Shown here: positions 8,992-18,580 of the stretch, piece after piece
Position numbering within the stretch: the first letter of the stretch is position 1
Layout: the number at the start of each line of letters is the position of its first letter
Assembly (NCBI GenBank): GCA_013816805.1
Contig: JACDDS010000020.1
Location: 1-56,554 of the forward strand
Direction: 5' to 3'
Length of the DNA: 56,554 bases
Source of the DNA: Chitinophagales bacterium
GTDB taxonomy: Bacteria; Bacteroidota; Bacteroidia; Chitinophagales; UBA10324
Translations under genes and position numbers: made by a program
The notes under the pieces: model-generated
The model's input: the letters and a program-made list of their open reading frames with translations, nothing else
The model's database searches: none
Told to the model about the DNA's origin: nothing

Positions 8992-9193
8992 ATTGTTCTA
9001 TACTGTTTAGATCATCATAGTTGAGTTTTCCAAATTAAATAAACGTAGTTATTTATTCCTTTAAATTATTTTGTATGAATTGGCTACATAAAATCAATTA
9101 ATGATAAATTATTACTAATAAATATGATTAAATTATGCTTTATTATATATTCGTAACTACTGTATTGAAAATGTATCACTTTAAAACTTTTAT

Positions 9194-12100
9194 ATGAAAA
9201 GATATACTACCCTCGTTTTCATTCTAGTTAATTCTTATTTTTTAAACGGTCAATCCACCGATGGATTCTTTCCCATTAACCAGGACATTATGCCACCAAG
9301 CCCTAATGCGGCTTCTGTGGCAAAGGTTTCCGAAATACCGGTAAGCTTATATACTGGCATACCTGATATTTCTATTCCTTTATATGAAGCTAAAGGTAGA
9401 AGCCTCTCCGTTCCTATTTCTCTATCTTATCATGCAAGCGGACTAAAGGTGGATGAGATAGCAAGCTGGGTAGGTGCAGGGTGGGCACTAAATGCAGGGG
9501 GACAAATTACAAGAGTGATTCACGGTTTTGCGGATGAAAGCACGGGAACATATGCTGGCTTCGAATCTTTGGCATCTTCTATTCCCTTGTTCAATTTTAC
9601 CGATTATCCAACAATGAAATCATATGCAGAAGGGAAATATGACGGTGAGCCCGACGAATATTTTTACAATTTCGGAGGAAAATCTGGCTCCTTTATGATA
9701 GGTAATGATGGAGTCTGGAATACAATGCCCTATGACAATATTAAAATTGAGCGTAAAAGTCTCAGTGGTTCAAAATATTTTGTAATTACTGCCGAAGACG
9801 GCATAGTATATTATTTTGGATATAGAAAAAATTCTACTTCATCGTATATTGATGGTATTGAAAGCAGCACCAATGAAAGCAGTTGCGGAGATTCCAACAA
9901 TCCTACCTGGCCTACAACCTGGAATTTAACACGTATTGAATTACCTACCTCAGCAGAATTTATTGATTTTGAATATGCAGATTACGAAATGGAATACTCC
10001 ACAGGAACTATGGAGACGAAATATTTTTCCATAGATGCGATGGGTGAGTTTGGGGATATTTGCACTAATCAGCAAGATTTAAATTGTACAAACAGGATGT
10101 ACGTATTTGGAAAAAAGGTTTCAAGAATTAATTTTTCAAATGGTTATATTACATTTAATGATAAAAGTAATTTCATAAGAGAAGATTTAACAAATCTTGA
10201 TGCAGGAAATATTGGATACCCTTTGGGGAACATTAAAATATATCTAACCAGTCAATTGGTAAAATCTTATGATCTTGACTATTCATATTATTATAAATCG
10301 AATGTTGCAACAAGATTAAAGCTATTATCCATAACCGAAAAAGGAAAAGATGTAACAGCTATTGGTCAGCCTTATAAATTTGATTATGAAGCAACAACAT
10401 TGCCACCCCCTAATTACAATACGACAGATAACTCCGCTAAAGGTCAAGACCACTGGGGATTTTATAATGGCGTTACAGACAATTCAACTTTAATTCCCCC
10501 GGCATATGAGCCAATTACTCAAACTAGCTTCAGTGGTGCGGATCGTGAACCTCATTGGCCTTACACTCAAGCTGGAATTCTTACTAAAATTACTTATCCA
10601 ACCCTGGGTTATACATCTTTTACTTATGAACCTAACTATTATGGTTATAATGCAAACTTATCGCTTATAAGTAATCCCATAACAGAAAATGTAACTTATA
10701 AAGCAAATGCTAAATACCCCGGGAAAAATAAAGCCGATGTAGTTGAGGACTCGAAATCTTTTACACTGGCAGCAGACACAGATTTAATTGTAACCTATAG
10801 CAGTAGCGCCTGTGATAACTGCCAGGAAATAGAGACTAGTTATAATATCCAAAATGTAAAGACATTAGAATATATAAACTTACCATCATCCGGCGGAATC
10901 ATAAAGTTAAAGAAGGGAGATTATCAGTTATATGCATCAGCATTTTGTACATGTGAATCCGCTAATGCCTGGATCAGCATCGCATACGATTCAATTACTG
11001 GCTACAATAAATCTAAACAAGGTGGAGGATTACGAATTAAAACCATCGTTCAAAGTGATGGGGACGGAGACCATTCAAATGATATAATTAAGAATTATTC
11101 TTATAGTATATCAACCGAATCAGATAGACCAAGTGGTGTAAATTTCTCAACACCTGTTTATTCATATAATTACAATAAAATCAGGCCAATTCCATCCCAT
11201 GGAGTTAATGAGGGTGGTGAAACTCTTTGTCAGTATCTGGTACGAACTCCCTGCAGCCAAACTGTTATGGGAACATCAAAAGGGGGTTATGTGGGTTACC
11301 AAGAAGTAAAAGTCGCCGAGGGTGATCAGACTAACAATAATGGTTGGAGTATTAATAAATATAGTATGGTGGGAGTTAATAACCCCTACTCTTATCCATT
11401 TACTCCTTTAACCAATTTAGAAAATGAAAAAGGTTTATTAATTGAAAATGCAGTATATGGTAATAATGGAAATATTTTAACAAAGCTTAAGAATGAATAT
11501 TACACTGACAGGTCGAATAATCGAACCATAGTTTATGGACTGAAAATAGGTTATGTCAACGAGTGCATAGATAAGGACGGATTAGATTATGATCTTTATA
11601 AGGGGGCAACCTATAATAATATTTCTGAATGGATTTATCTTAACAAATCCACTGAAACCACTTACGATTCAGTAGATTCCACCAAATCTATTTCAAAAGT
11701 AACTCAGTACTACTATGACAATCCTGCTCACCTTCAGCCAACCAGGATTGTAACCACCCGTTCAAATGGCATTACAGAAACGCAGGTAATGAAATATCCA
11801 AAAGATTATAATGTGACCGATAGTTATTCCGGCAGTAATTCCATGTTAAAGGCTATTGCTCAAATGGATGTGCAGCATATGGACAACAACATTATTGAAA
11901 AATATAACACGATCACTAAGAATAATTACTCTGTGTTTCAGGGAGATCCGAATCTTGTCACGAACCAGGCAAATATAATTGGTGGATCTTTCACTTATTC
12001 AGCAAATAATCCGCAACAGAAAGTAATAAATCCTTTTGCAACTGAATCTGTCATCAGCGGTTCCCTCTCAAATTACCGGCTTTTCAAAAATTATGTTGTC

Positions 12101-15100
12101 CGGGATACTGTTTTACTTCTTGACCTGGATGCGCCTCTTTCTACTTCTTTCTTTACTGTTTCCAACTATGATGGTTCTAAATTTATCAGGGATACAAGAT
12201 ATCGGGGAATAATGGTTAATGACTTGTATGACGATTCTATCCAGCTTACCATGTTTCATCGCCCATATGATATACGCAGCTCTGTAGTATATGATTACCC
12301 ATCAGGTAAGGTGGCTGTTATTGCGAAAAACGCTGATCAATCTTTAATAGCATATGCTGGTTTTGAAGGTAATAACCTGGGCGGATGGGACTATCCATCT
12401 TCCGGAGTTTCTCTTGTTGGATTTCAGGGAATCAATACTACTGCTACCGGCACTCATTTTTACCAGCTGAGCTCTTCCCGTACCTTCCAAAAGAAAAATC
12501 TGCCCGCAGGAACATATGTGGTTAGTTACTGGTACAAAGGTGCTCCATCGCTAACAGTTGGAACGATTCAAAAAACCATTACAGGAGAATCTGTTAATGG
12601 CTTTACCTATAAGGAGTATGTAATAAAATTAACTGCAACGACGAATGTAACCATTACTGGTACCACCAATGACTTCATCGATGAAGTACGACTTTATCCT
12701 TCTAATGCAGTTATGACTTCATATGCCTATTTACCGTCCCGAAACCTTTCTGAAAGCTGTGATGAAAACAACTACATAATCCATCATGAATATGACAACT
12801 TTGACCGCTTAAATTATTCTGCCGATCATTACTTGAATGGACTTTCCTATTTGGATTATCACTATAAGGATCCCAACAATTCATCGGATTACAATTTTAT
12901 CCGTAATGAAATAGCTCATTCAGAAGGCCAAAATAAATCAAGTCTTACAGCAGGTAATCTCTCATCAGGCCTTGCTCACCGTCATCTTGAATTCTTTGAC
13001 GGATTAGGAAGATCGATACAATCTGTAGCAGTTAAAGAAAGCCCTAAATCTAAAGATATTGTGATTCCGCGAGTATATGATCAGTATGGCAGAGAAACGA
13101 AAAAATACTCCTCTTATACTACTTCTTCTTATAGTGGCGCCTTTAAACCAACAGCCATAGCCGATCAGGCAAACTTTTACCTTACATCTTCTGATATTGC
13201 TGCTACCTCTTATCCCAATTCAGAGACCTCTTTCGAATCTTCCCCGCTTAACAGGCCTCTTATACAGGCTAACCCGGGAGAAACATGGAAGATGGGAGGT
13301 CGTAACATCACCTATTCCTACCGTTCTAATGGAAACAACGAAATACGGCAATGGATTAATACAAATGGAACCTGGGCTGGAAGTAAATTTTTTGGTTCAG
13401 GTTTATTTTATGTGAATCAAATAACTGATGAGATCGGCAATCAGCATTTCACCTTTAAGGATAAAAATGGCTTGCTTGTTTTAGAAGCTAACCAGAAACC
13501 TAACCCGAATGATATTAACCCGCATAAAGTTATTACTGCCAGCTACATTAATGAAAATGACTTTGCTTTGACCTATTATGTCTACGACGATATGCTTCGG
13601 CTGATTATGGTCATTTCTCCGGCTGCAGTGGATTTTATGGCAGATAAAATGGATTATACTTTAAAAACTGATGTGCTTAATAAATGGGTCTTTCAATATC
13701 AATACAATAAGCGGGGGTTGGTTTCGGCAAAAAAAATTCCAGCTCAGGATTGGACCTACATGGATTACGATCAGCTCGATCGGATAGCCTTAACTCAGGA
13801 TCCAAATCTTCGAACATCAAACAAATGGATTTTCCAGAAATATGATGAATTGGGACATCCAATTATTAATGGACTTGCAACTATTAGTAGCAAATCAAAC
13901 ATTGATTTACAAAATACGATGTGGTCCACAAACGCTGTTTTATACGAATCACGTATCGGCCCTTCCGATTGGTGCACTACAAATGATGGCTATACTCACA
14001 ACGTATATCCGACATCCTGCTCCGAAGATTTATTACTTAACTACTTTAATGATTACGATTTTGACGGTAATGGTTCCGATGATTTTATACCTATCTCATC
14101 GGACATTGCACGATCTAAAAATAAGTTAACAGGTACTTTTGTTGAGGTTCTAAATACGACTCCATCTCAATTTGTGAAGCAAGCCAATTTCTATGATTAC
14201 CGCTACCGCATAATAGAAACAGATGGACTTAATGAAAGGGATAGAAGTGATCAGACATTGAATACTTATGATTTTGCAGGAAACATTTTAACTTCTGTTA
14301 GAAATCTTTCTGTTTCACATCTCATGGGAACTTTATCGATTACTAACAGACAAACATTTGATAATGCAGACCGTCTTATTGATACTTATATGCAGGTAGA
14401 TGCAGCTCCGGAAATCTGGCTCGCTGATTTGGCCTACAATGAAATAGACCAGGTAAAGCAACGCAACCTTGAGAATTACATGGCTGGCATTGATGACCGT
14501 CAGTCGGATACGCACAGGGAGTCTACTCAGTATATTGATTATAAATATAATACCCGCGGATGGCTTACCGATATTAATGATATTACTACGGCTTCTTCCC
14601 TTAACGGTGATTATTTTGCAATGAAATTGCATTACGACGATGGAAACAGTTCGTTAGGTGCATCCTCGCAGTATACAGGAAATATTTCCTGGGCTGAATG
14701 GCGTAACTCCAGCGATTCAGTTAAGCGTCAATACGGATATCAATATGATCAGTTAGACCGGTTGACCAAGGCAAAGTATACTTCTTACAACCCTAAAGAA
14801 ACTAAGGTGGACGATGATTTATTCACGGTCAGCAACCTGAAATATGATGCTAATGGAAATATAAATGCTATGAAAGTAAAAGGAGTGATAAGTAAAGTTA
14901 AAAACGCTTATACATATGGTGTAGCCGATGATCTTACCTATTCTTACGATGGAAATAAGCTAACAAAAGTAGTTGATAAAGGAACGGGTGAATGGAGTAA
15001 TGGCCTGGATTTTCGTGGAACTGGAAATACCTATAACTATGATGCCAATGCGAACATGACCAATGATCCGAACAAGGGTATTTCCGTTACCTACAATTAT

Positions 15101-16942
15101 TTGAATCTTCCTGAATCCATAACCAAAACTTCTACAGGCGATAATTTAAAAGTAAGCTACGATGCCGGAGGAAACAAGTGGCGGGAAGTTACTACAATAG
15201 CCGGCACGAAAGATTCGACACTCTATTTTGGTGGCATTATTTATGAAAAAGGCGTACCTAAGAAAATATTAAACAGTGATGGGTATTTAGTGAAGGACAG
15301 TGCAGGCAACTGGAACTCTTACTATTACATTAAAGACCATCTTGGTAACATCCGTACGGTATTTAAAGGCATAGAGATGGTCTATACCAATGCGCCGCTC
15401 ACCATGGAAACAAACATAGATGAAGAAGGTAATTATCCGAAATATCATAATGTTGCTTCTACACGTAATAACCTTGAGCGATTTCAGGGGATCAGTAGTG
15501 CAGAAATACATAACGCACAAGGTCCATATACAGATGCCCCCATTCATGCACGTGACTCAGTGAAAATCAGTGTATATTATTACTGGCAGAAGAATGCGCA
15601 AAAGCCACAGCAACCACCAAAGAATCCCAATAATTTTTTGCCTCTTATTCAATTGCAGACGCTTCCTGATATTCTTTCACAACAACGTATAGAATCAGGC
15701 AGGCAACACAGCCGGTCCACCTTCGGTATGCAACTTAATATCATTGGATTGTTTAATTATTTACACGATAAGCACCATCAGCAAAGAGATATTGAAGCTC
15801 CTGAATCTGCACCAGATGCTTATGCCTTGCTTCAGTTACAAGACAGTTCTAACAATGTGGTGCAGGAGTGGAAATATAAGAGTGACAGCTCGGATAAATG
15901 GATACACTTAAGCGACTCCATGAAAATTATCGTTCCCGATTCCACTATGAAATATCATCTTCACATGGAGCTGGTGAACAACAGTGATGAAAATGTCTGG
16001 TACGACACCTTGAACCTGCGTATTGGTACGCCAACTACTCCTGTTATTCAGGAGAACAGCTACTACCCTTTTGGAAATATGATCGATAAATTGTGCTGGC
16101 AGACAACCGGGGAGGATACTTCAGCGTATAGATATAACGGTAAGGAGTGGTATAATCCATTTGGATTAGACTGGCTGGATTACGGAGCCCGCTGGTACGA
16201 TCCTCAAGTGGGGAGGTGGTGGAGTGTTGATCCTCTCGCAGAGAAGTTTCTGGGATGGAGCCCGTTTACCTACGGGAATGATAACCCGATTGGAAATATT
16301 GATCCCGATGGAATGGCAGCGGACGGGGATTATTATGGTAAAAATGGAAAATATTTAGGCAGTGATGGAATAAACGATAATAGAGTTTACACAGTGAATA
16401 CTACAACTATCGCAAACTCTAATGTTCCTTCTGTATTTTTACAGTCACAAATCAATTATGTGGGGCAATCAACTGGGTTTGAGTTATCATTCACTGGAAA
16501 TGCAAATGCGGAAAATTCCCAACAGGCCGATGGAACAGTAAATGTATATCAAAACGTAAGTAACGGAAGCCAATTTACCCGCATGAGTTTAGGTGCTGTT
16601 GGAGGCCCTTTTGGAAATGGAGCGCCACCCAATGGGGATTACACTGTAGATGACCCACGTCTAAGAACAGAATCCGGATTTACGAGAGACGATTTTGGTT
16701 TTAGTTTTAATCTGAATCCTCAATTTGAAACCCAACGAACACTCTTACGAATCCATCCAGATGGGAATACTTCGGGAACATTGGGCTGCATAGGATTACA
16801 ATGTACTGGCACTCAAGGAAAATCCTTCTATAATTTATTGAGTAATGAAGTAAATCGAAATGGTGCAATGAACTTAAATATTAATATTACAGACAATCCG
16901 AATAATCAAGGCGGTGAAGATGTTCCAAAAATCAACGAATAA
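9194..16942 (+). CDS. Giant secreted Rhs/YD-repeat protein with a polymorphic, LD-transpeptidase-like C-terminal toxin domain
   Basis: The 2582-residue protein begins with a signal peptide (hydrophobic run, then NGQ at about 18-20). The N-terminal Bacteroidota Rhs start is next (SYHASGLKVDEIASWVGAGW). YD-type repeats (YDQLDRL, YDANGNI, YNYDANANM) form the shell, and the Rhs-associated core ends with LDYGARWYDPQVGRWWSVDP to NIDPDG at 2370-2373. As in other polymorphic toxins, the roughly 209 residues after this are the variable payload. That payload contains PPNGDYTVDD and then RIHPDGNTSGTLGCIGL, with His2521 and Cys2532, the His...Gly-Cys pattern of L,D-transpeptidase / Tlde1-like peptidoglycan enzymes. 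I infer a cell-wall-targeting toxin. No T6SS or T9SS signal is visible, so delivery is unknown. The stop overlaps the next start (TAATG). Confidence 0.85.
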   Translation: MKRYTTLVFILVNSYFLNGQSTDGFFPINQDIMPPSPNAASVAKVSEIPVSLYTGIPDISIPLYEAKGRSLSVPISLSYHASGLKVDEIASWVGAGWALNAGGQITRVIHGFADESTGTYAGFESLASSIPLFNFTDYPTMKSYAEGKYDGEPDEYFYNFGGKSGSFMIGNDGVWNTMPYDNIKIERKSLSGSKYFVITAEDGIVYYFGYRKNSTSSYIDGIESSTNESSCGDSNNPTWPTTWNLTRIELPTSAEFIDFEYADYEMEYSTGTMETKYFSIDAMGEFGDICTNQQDLNCTNRMYVFGKKVSRINFSNGYITFNDKSNFIREDLTNLDAGNIGYPLGNIKIYLTSQLVKSYDLDYSYYYKSNVATRLKLLSITEKGKDVTAIGQPYKFDYEATTLPPPNYNTTDNSAKGQDHWGFYNGVTDNSTLIPPAYEPITQTSFSGADREPHWPYTQAGILTKITYPTLGYTSFTYEPNYYGYNANLSLISNPITENVTYKANAKYPGKNKADVVEDSKSFTLAADTDLIVTYSSSACDNCQEIETSYNIQNVKTLEYINLPSSGGIIKLKKGDYQLYASAFCTCESANAWISIAYDSITGYNKSKQGGGLRIKTIVQSDGDGDHSNDIIKNYSYSISTESDRPSGVNFSTPVYSYNYNKIRPIPSHGVNEGGETLCQYLVRTPCSQTVMGTSKGGYVGYQEVKVAEGDQTNNNGWSINKYSMVGVNNPYSYPFTPLTNLENEKGLLIENAVYGNNGNILTKLKNEYYTDRSNNRTIVYGLKIGYVNECIDKDGLDYDLYKGATYNNISEWIYLNKSTETTYDSVDSTKSISKVTQYYYDNPAHLQPTRIVTTRSNGITETQVMKYPKDYNVTDSYSGSNSMLKAIAQMDVQHMDNNIIEKYNTITKNNYSVFQGDPNLVTNQANIIGGSFTYSANNPQQKVINPFATESVISGSLSNYRLFKNYVVRDTVLLLDLDAPLSTSFFTVSNYDGSKFIRDTRYRGIMVNDLYDDSIQLTMFHRPYDIRSSVVYDYPSGKVAVIAKNADQSLIAYAGFEGNNLGGWDYPSSGVSLVGFQGINTTATGTHFYQLSSSRTFQKKNLPAGTYVVSYWYKGAPSLTVGTIQKTITGESVNGFTYKEYVIKLTATTNVTITGTTNDFIDEVRLYPSNAVMTSYAYLPSRNLSESCDENNYIIHHEYDNFDRLNYSADHYLNGLSYLDYHYKDPNNSSDYNFIRNEIAHSEGQNKSSLTAGNLSSGLAHRHLEFFDGLGRSIQSVAVKESPKSKDIVIPRVYDQYGRETKKYSSYTTSSYSGAFKPTAIADQANFYLTSSDIAATSYPNSETSFESSPLNRPLIQANPGETWKMGGRNITYSYRSNGNNEIRQWINTNGTWAGSKFFGSGLFYVNQITDEIGNQHFTFKDKNGLLVLEANQKPNPNDINPHKVITASYINENDFALTYYVYDDMLRLIMVISPAAVDFMADKMDYTLKTDVLNKWVFQYQYNKRGLVSAKKIPAQDWTYMDYDQLDRIALTQDPNLRTSNKWIFQKYDELGHPIINGLATISSKSNIDLQNTMWSTNAVLYESRIGPSDWCTTNDGYTHNVYPTSCSEDLLLNYFNDYDFDGNGSDDFIPISSDIARSKNKLTGTFVEVLNTTPSQFVKQANFYDYRYRIIETDGLNERDRSDQTLNTYDFAGNILTSVRNLSVSHLMGTLSITNRQTFDNADRLIDTYMQVDAAPEIWLADLAYNEIDQVKQRNLENYMAGIDDRQSDTHRESTQYIDYKYNTRGWLTDINDITTASSLNGDYFAMKLHYDDGNSSLGASSQYTGNISWAEWRNSSDSVKRQYGYQYDQLDRLTKAKYTSYNPKETKVDDDLFTVSNLKYDANGNINAMKVKGVISKVKNAYTYGVADDLTYSYDGNKLTKVVDKGTGEWSNGLDFRGTGNTYNYDANANMTNDPNKGISVTYNYLNLPESITKTSTGDNLKVSYDAGGNKWREVTTIAGTKDSTLYFGGIIYEKGVPKKILNSDGYLVKDSAGNWNSYYYIKDHLGNIRTVFKGIEMVYTNAPLTMETNIDEEGNYPKYHNVASTRNNLERFQGISSAEIHNAQGPYTDAPIHARDSVKISVYYYWQKNAQKPQQPPKNPNNFLPLIQLQTLPDILSQQRIESGRQHSRSTFGMQLNIIGLFNYLHDKHHQQRDIEAPESAPDAYALLQLQDSSNNVVQEWKYKSDSSDKWIHLSDSMKIIVPDSTMKYHLHMELVNNSDENVWYDTLNLRIGTPTTPVIQENSYYPFGNMIDKLCWQTTGEDTSAYRYNGKEWYNPFGLDWLDYGARWYDPQVGRWWSVDPLAEKFLGWSPFTYGNDNPIGNIDPDGMAADGDYYGKNGKYLGSDGINDNRVYTVNTTTIANSNVPSVFLQSQINYVGQSTGFELSFTGNANAENSQQADGTVNVYQNVSNGSQFTRMSLGAVGGPFGNGAPPNGDYTVDDPRLRTESGFTRDDFGFSFNLNPQFETQRTLLRIHPDGNTSGTLGCIGLQCTGTQGKSFYNLLSNEVNRNGAMNLNINITDNPNNQGGEDVPKINE

Positions 16943-17568
16943 TGAAAATAGCAATCCTACTCTTTATACAACTTGCAGGAACTATATTATTCCAAGCATG
17001 TGATAAATCTTTTAAATCGGACAACAGAGTTAATACTGGAATTATATCTATTACTTCTGACATACATTCTTTTATGCCAGATACTTCTATAAACGGATTA
17101 CTCTTTTTAAATAATCCAGCCTCTATTAAAAATGGCTTTGGAGATATTATGTCATTGCTGGAAAAAGAAAAAGACTATCCCGATTTATATCTATTAGACA
17201 GCACAAAGAAAGAATATTTACGAATGGTCTTATTTCCAGGCAGTAGTAGGAACAGCATAAGTCAATTTGAAGTAGGATACTATGCAGACCTGCCAGCAGC
17301 TACTAAAATCACTACCTCTCGTTTTCTTTCCTTTTATACAGAAAGCCAGTTAAAATTAGGAATATCAAAAGAGCAGTCAATTCAGATCAAAGAATCGGAT
17401 TATAAAGAGGAAAAAGGAAAGAATAACCAAATTATTATTAGATATGTTTTGAATGATTTTAATAAGTCTGCTTTTTTAAAAAGATACAATATGCCCGTTT
17501 ATTTTGCGGAATATTGGTTCAAAGAAAATAAGCTTATTAAATATTGGTTTGGCTTTGAATATCCGTGA
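16942..17568 (+). CDS. Lipoprotein, proposed immunity protein of the Rhs toxin
   Basis: This 208-residue protein matches no family I recognise. The N-terminus is a lipoprotein signal with the lipobox FQAC (Cys20, followed by Asp), so it is exported and lipid-anchored. Its ATG overlaps the Rhs stop by one base (TAATG), so it is translationally coupled to the toxin gene. In polymorphic toxin loci the gene directly after the toxin encodes its immunity protein. A periplasm-facing lipoprotein is the right place to block an enzyme attacking peptidoglycan. The rest is a soluble alpha/beta-looking domain with a charged stretch (KESDYKEEKGKNNQ). Function is inference from position and export. Confidence 0.7.
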   Translation: MKIAILLFIQLAGTILFQACDKSFKSDNRVNTGIISITSDIHSFMPDTSINGLLFLNNPASIKNGFGDIMSLLEKEKDYPDLYLLDSTKKEYLRMVLFPGSSRNSISQFEVGYYADLPAATKITTSRFLSFYTESQLKLGISKEQSIQIKESDYKEEKGKNNQIIIRYVLNDFNKSAFLKRYNMPVYFAEYWFKENKLIKYWFGFEYP

Positions 17569-17584
17569 TAACAGAATTTGAGAA

Positions 17585-17603
17585 ACCAGCATCCCCTTTG
17601 CTG
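17585..17603 (+). terminator. Small hairpin after the Rhs-immunity pair
   Basis: CCAGCA at 17585-17590 pairs with TGCTGG at 17598-17603 over a seven-base loop, followed by CCTTTAGGTTT. It lies 17 bases after the lipoprotein stop. It is a weak candidate terminator because the T run is interrupted. It also overlaps the end of the antisense dehydrogenase remnant's open frame. Confidence 0.3.
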
Positions 17604-17614
17604 GCCTTTAGGTT

Positions 17615-17851
17615 TGCAGCCCCATGTAAAATACCGAGGTCGGTTCCGCAAATAGTGGTCTTTACTATTTTGACTACTGCATCAGTAGATTTTATAATGG
17701 TAGGGATAGGTATATTTTTCAATTCAATAATGCCGGGTCCACCATATATAAGTCCTTTCATTCCCGCCCTTGTGATGCCCGGCTTTAATATTTCTTCTAA
17801 TTCAATTTCTATTGGTTCATTAGGAAACAAACCTTGATCTGCGGTGTTCAT
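17615..17851 (-). pseudogene. N-terminal stub of a zinc-dependent alcohol dehydrogenase
   Basis: On the minus strand, residues from Met31 (MKGLIYGGPGIIELKNIPIP) to CGTDLGILHGA match the N-terminal GroES-like domain of zinc-dependent medium-chain alcohol dehydrogenases. The Cys of CGTDL is the catalytic zinc ligand. Homology stops after about 50 residues, and the frame then runs into unrelated sequence at the 3' end of the Rhs immunity gene. The NAD-binding domain is missing. The natural start is probably ATG at 17759-17761; the 30 upstream residues do not resemble the family. The stub marks a deletion or insertion junction next to the toxin locus. Confidence 0.7.
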
Positions 17852-18357
17852 GGATAATTATACGTTTAAATAATGACTAAATGTTCAGATAAGAAATTCA
17901 GTGGAGCAGTCGTAATGAATGGAACAAGTTGGTGAAAGAGATTGAATAATTACAAATGCTTCAAGAGAATACTGTAAGGTAGCCTATTAGATTCAGTTGG
18001 ATATCATTAAGAATGATTAGATGGCTTCAGGAAATTTGAATACTCTTATGAAAGAGATATTTCATAGTGGTTATACTTCTATTAAACCATGGTTCCACGA
18101 CGCGAGCAAAGGCAACTGTAGGGAATGAAGATACAGAATGAATTGTGAGGGTGAAATAGACTGGTTAATTTGCATGATTTCAGTTCAAAAGTGTGGGCAA
18201 GCAAATTGGCAGGACACAATGAAACACGTTAGCCATGAATGGAGTTCTGGAAAAAGCTTCTCTTGCGCTCGGTGCTGAGGCGGATGAAACGAACGTATTA
18301 TCGTAGTCAGTGAACTGACCGCAAGCACGTGGAATTTACATTCTTTTTTATCTCCCC
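17852..18357. other. Gene-free stretch between the dehydrogenase stub and the restriction island
   Basis: I see no credible coding frame, RNA gene or strong hairpin in these 506 bases. The longest open frames are short, of odd composition and without recognisable family patterns. The region separates two broken ends (dehydrogenase stub and terminal-repeat element), so it may be remnant sequence of a past insertion. Confidence 0.4.
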
Positions 18358-18498
18358 GCAGCTTCACTCTGGAGCCCGCAGCGTTTGCAGAGGAAGCTGA
18401 GGAGAGAAAAGATGACAGTAAAAATATTTAAAGATTTTATCAGCCGTTCACCTGCAGCTTCCTCTGCCTGCACTCTGATGCTCTGGGAGTGAAGCTGC
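18358..18498. repeat. Terminal-inverted-repeat element, copy 1 (MITE-like)
   Basis: This 141-base element has perfect 12-base ends, GCAGCTTCACTC at 18358-18369 and GAGTGAAGCTGC at 18487-18498. An inner inverted pair GCAGAGGAAGCT / AGCTTCCTCTGC makes it nearly palindromic. A diverged second copy lies at 22188-22332, and an isolated right end lies at 21445-21456 directly after the restriction gene. It has no coding capacity. The size and ends fit a miniature inverted-repeat element or a large extragenic hairpin. Confidence 0.7.
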
Positions 18499-18557
18499 AC
18501 TGGGAAAAATCATTTTGTTTAATCAATGCTTGCTACACCTCCGACCAGGCAAATTGC

Positions 18558-18565
18558 TATATTTG
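18558..18565 (+). promoter_or_regulatory. Promoter -7 box (TATATTTG) of the restriction-modification gene
   Basis: TATATTTG matches the Bacteroidota sigma-A -7 consensus TAnnTTTG. It lies 15 bases before the ATG at 18581 and outside the terminal-repeat element. No clear TTTG box is seen at -33. Confidence 0.45.
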
Positions 18566-18580
18566 AATTTACATATTTGA

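Noticed and set aside
17565-17837. 90-codon open frame on the plus strand
   Set aside because: It is antisense to the alcohol dehydrogenase stub, whose residues are recognisable on the minus strand.
18185-18367. 60-codon open frame on the minus strand before the restriction gene
   Set aside because: It overlaps the left end of the terminal-repeat element and has no family pattern.
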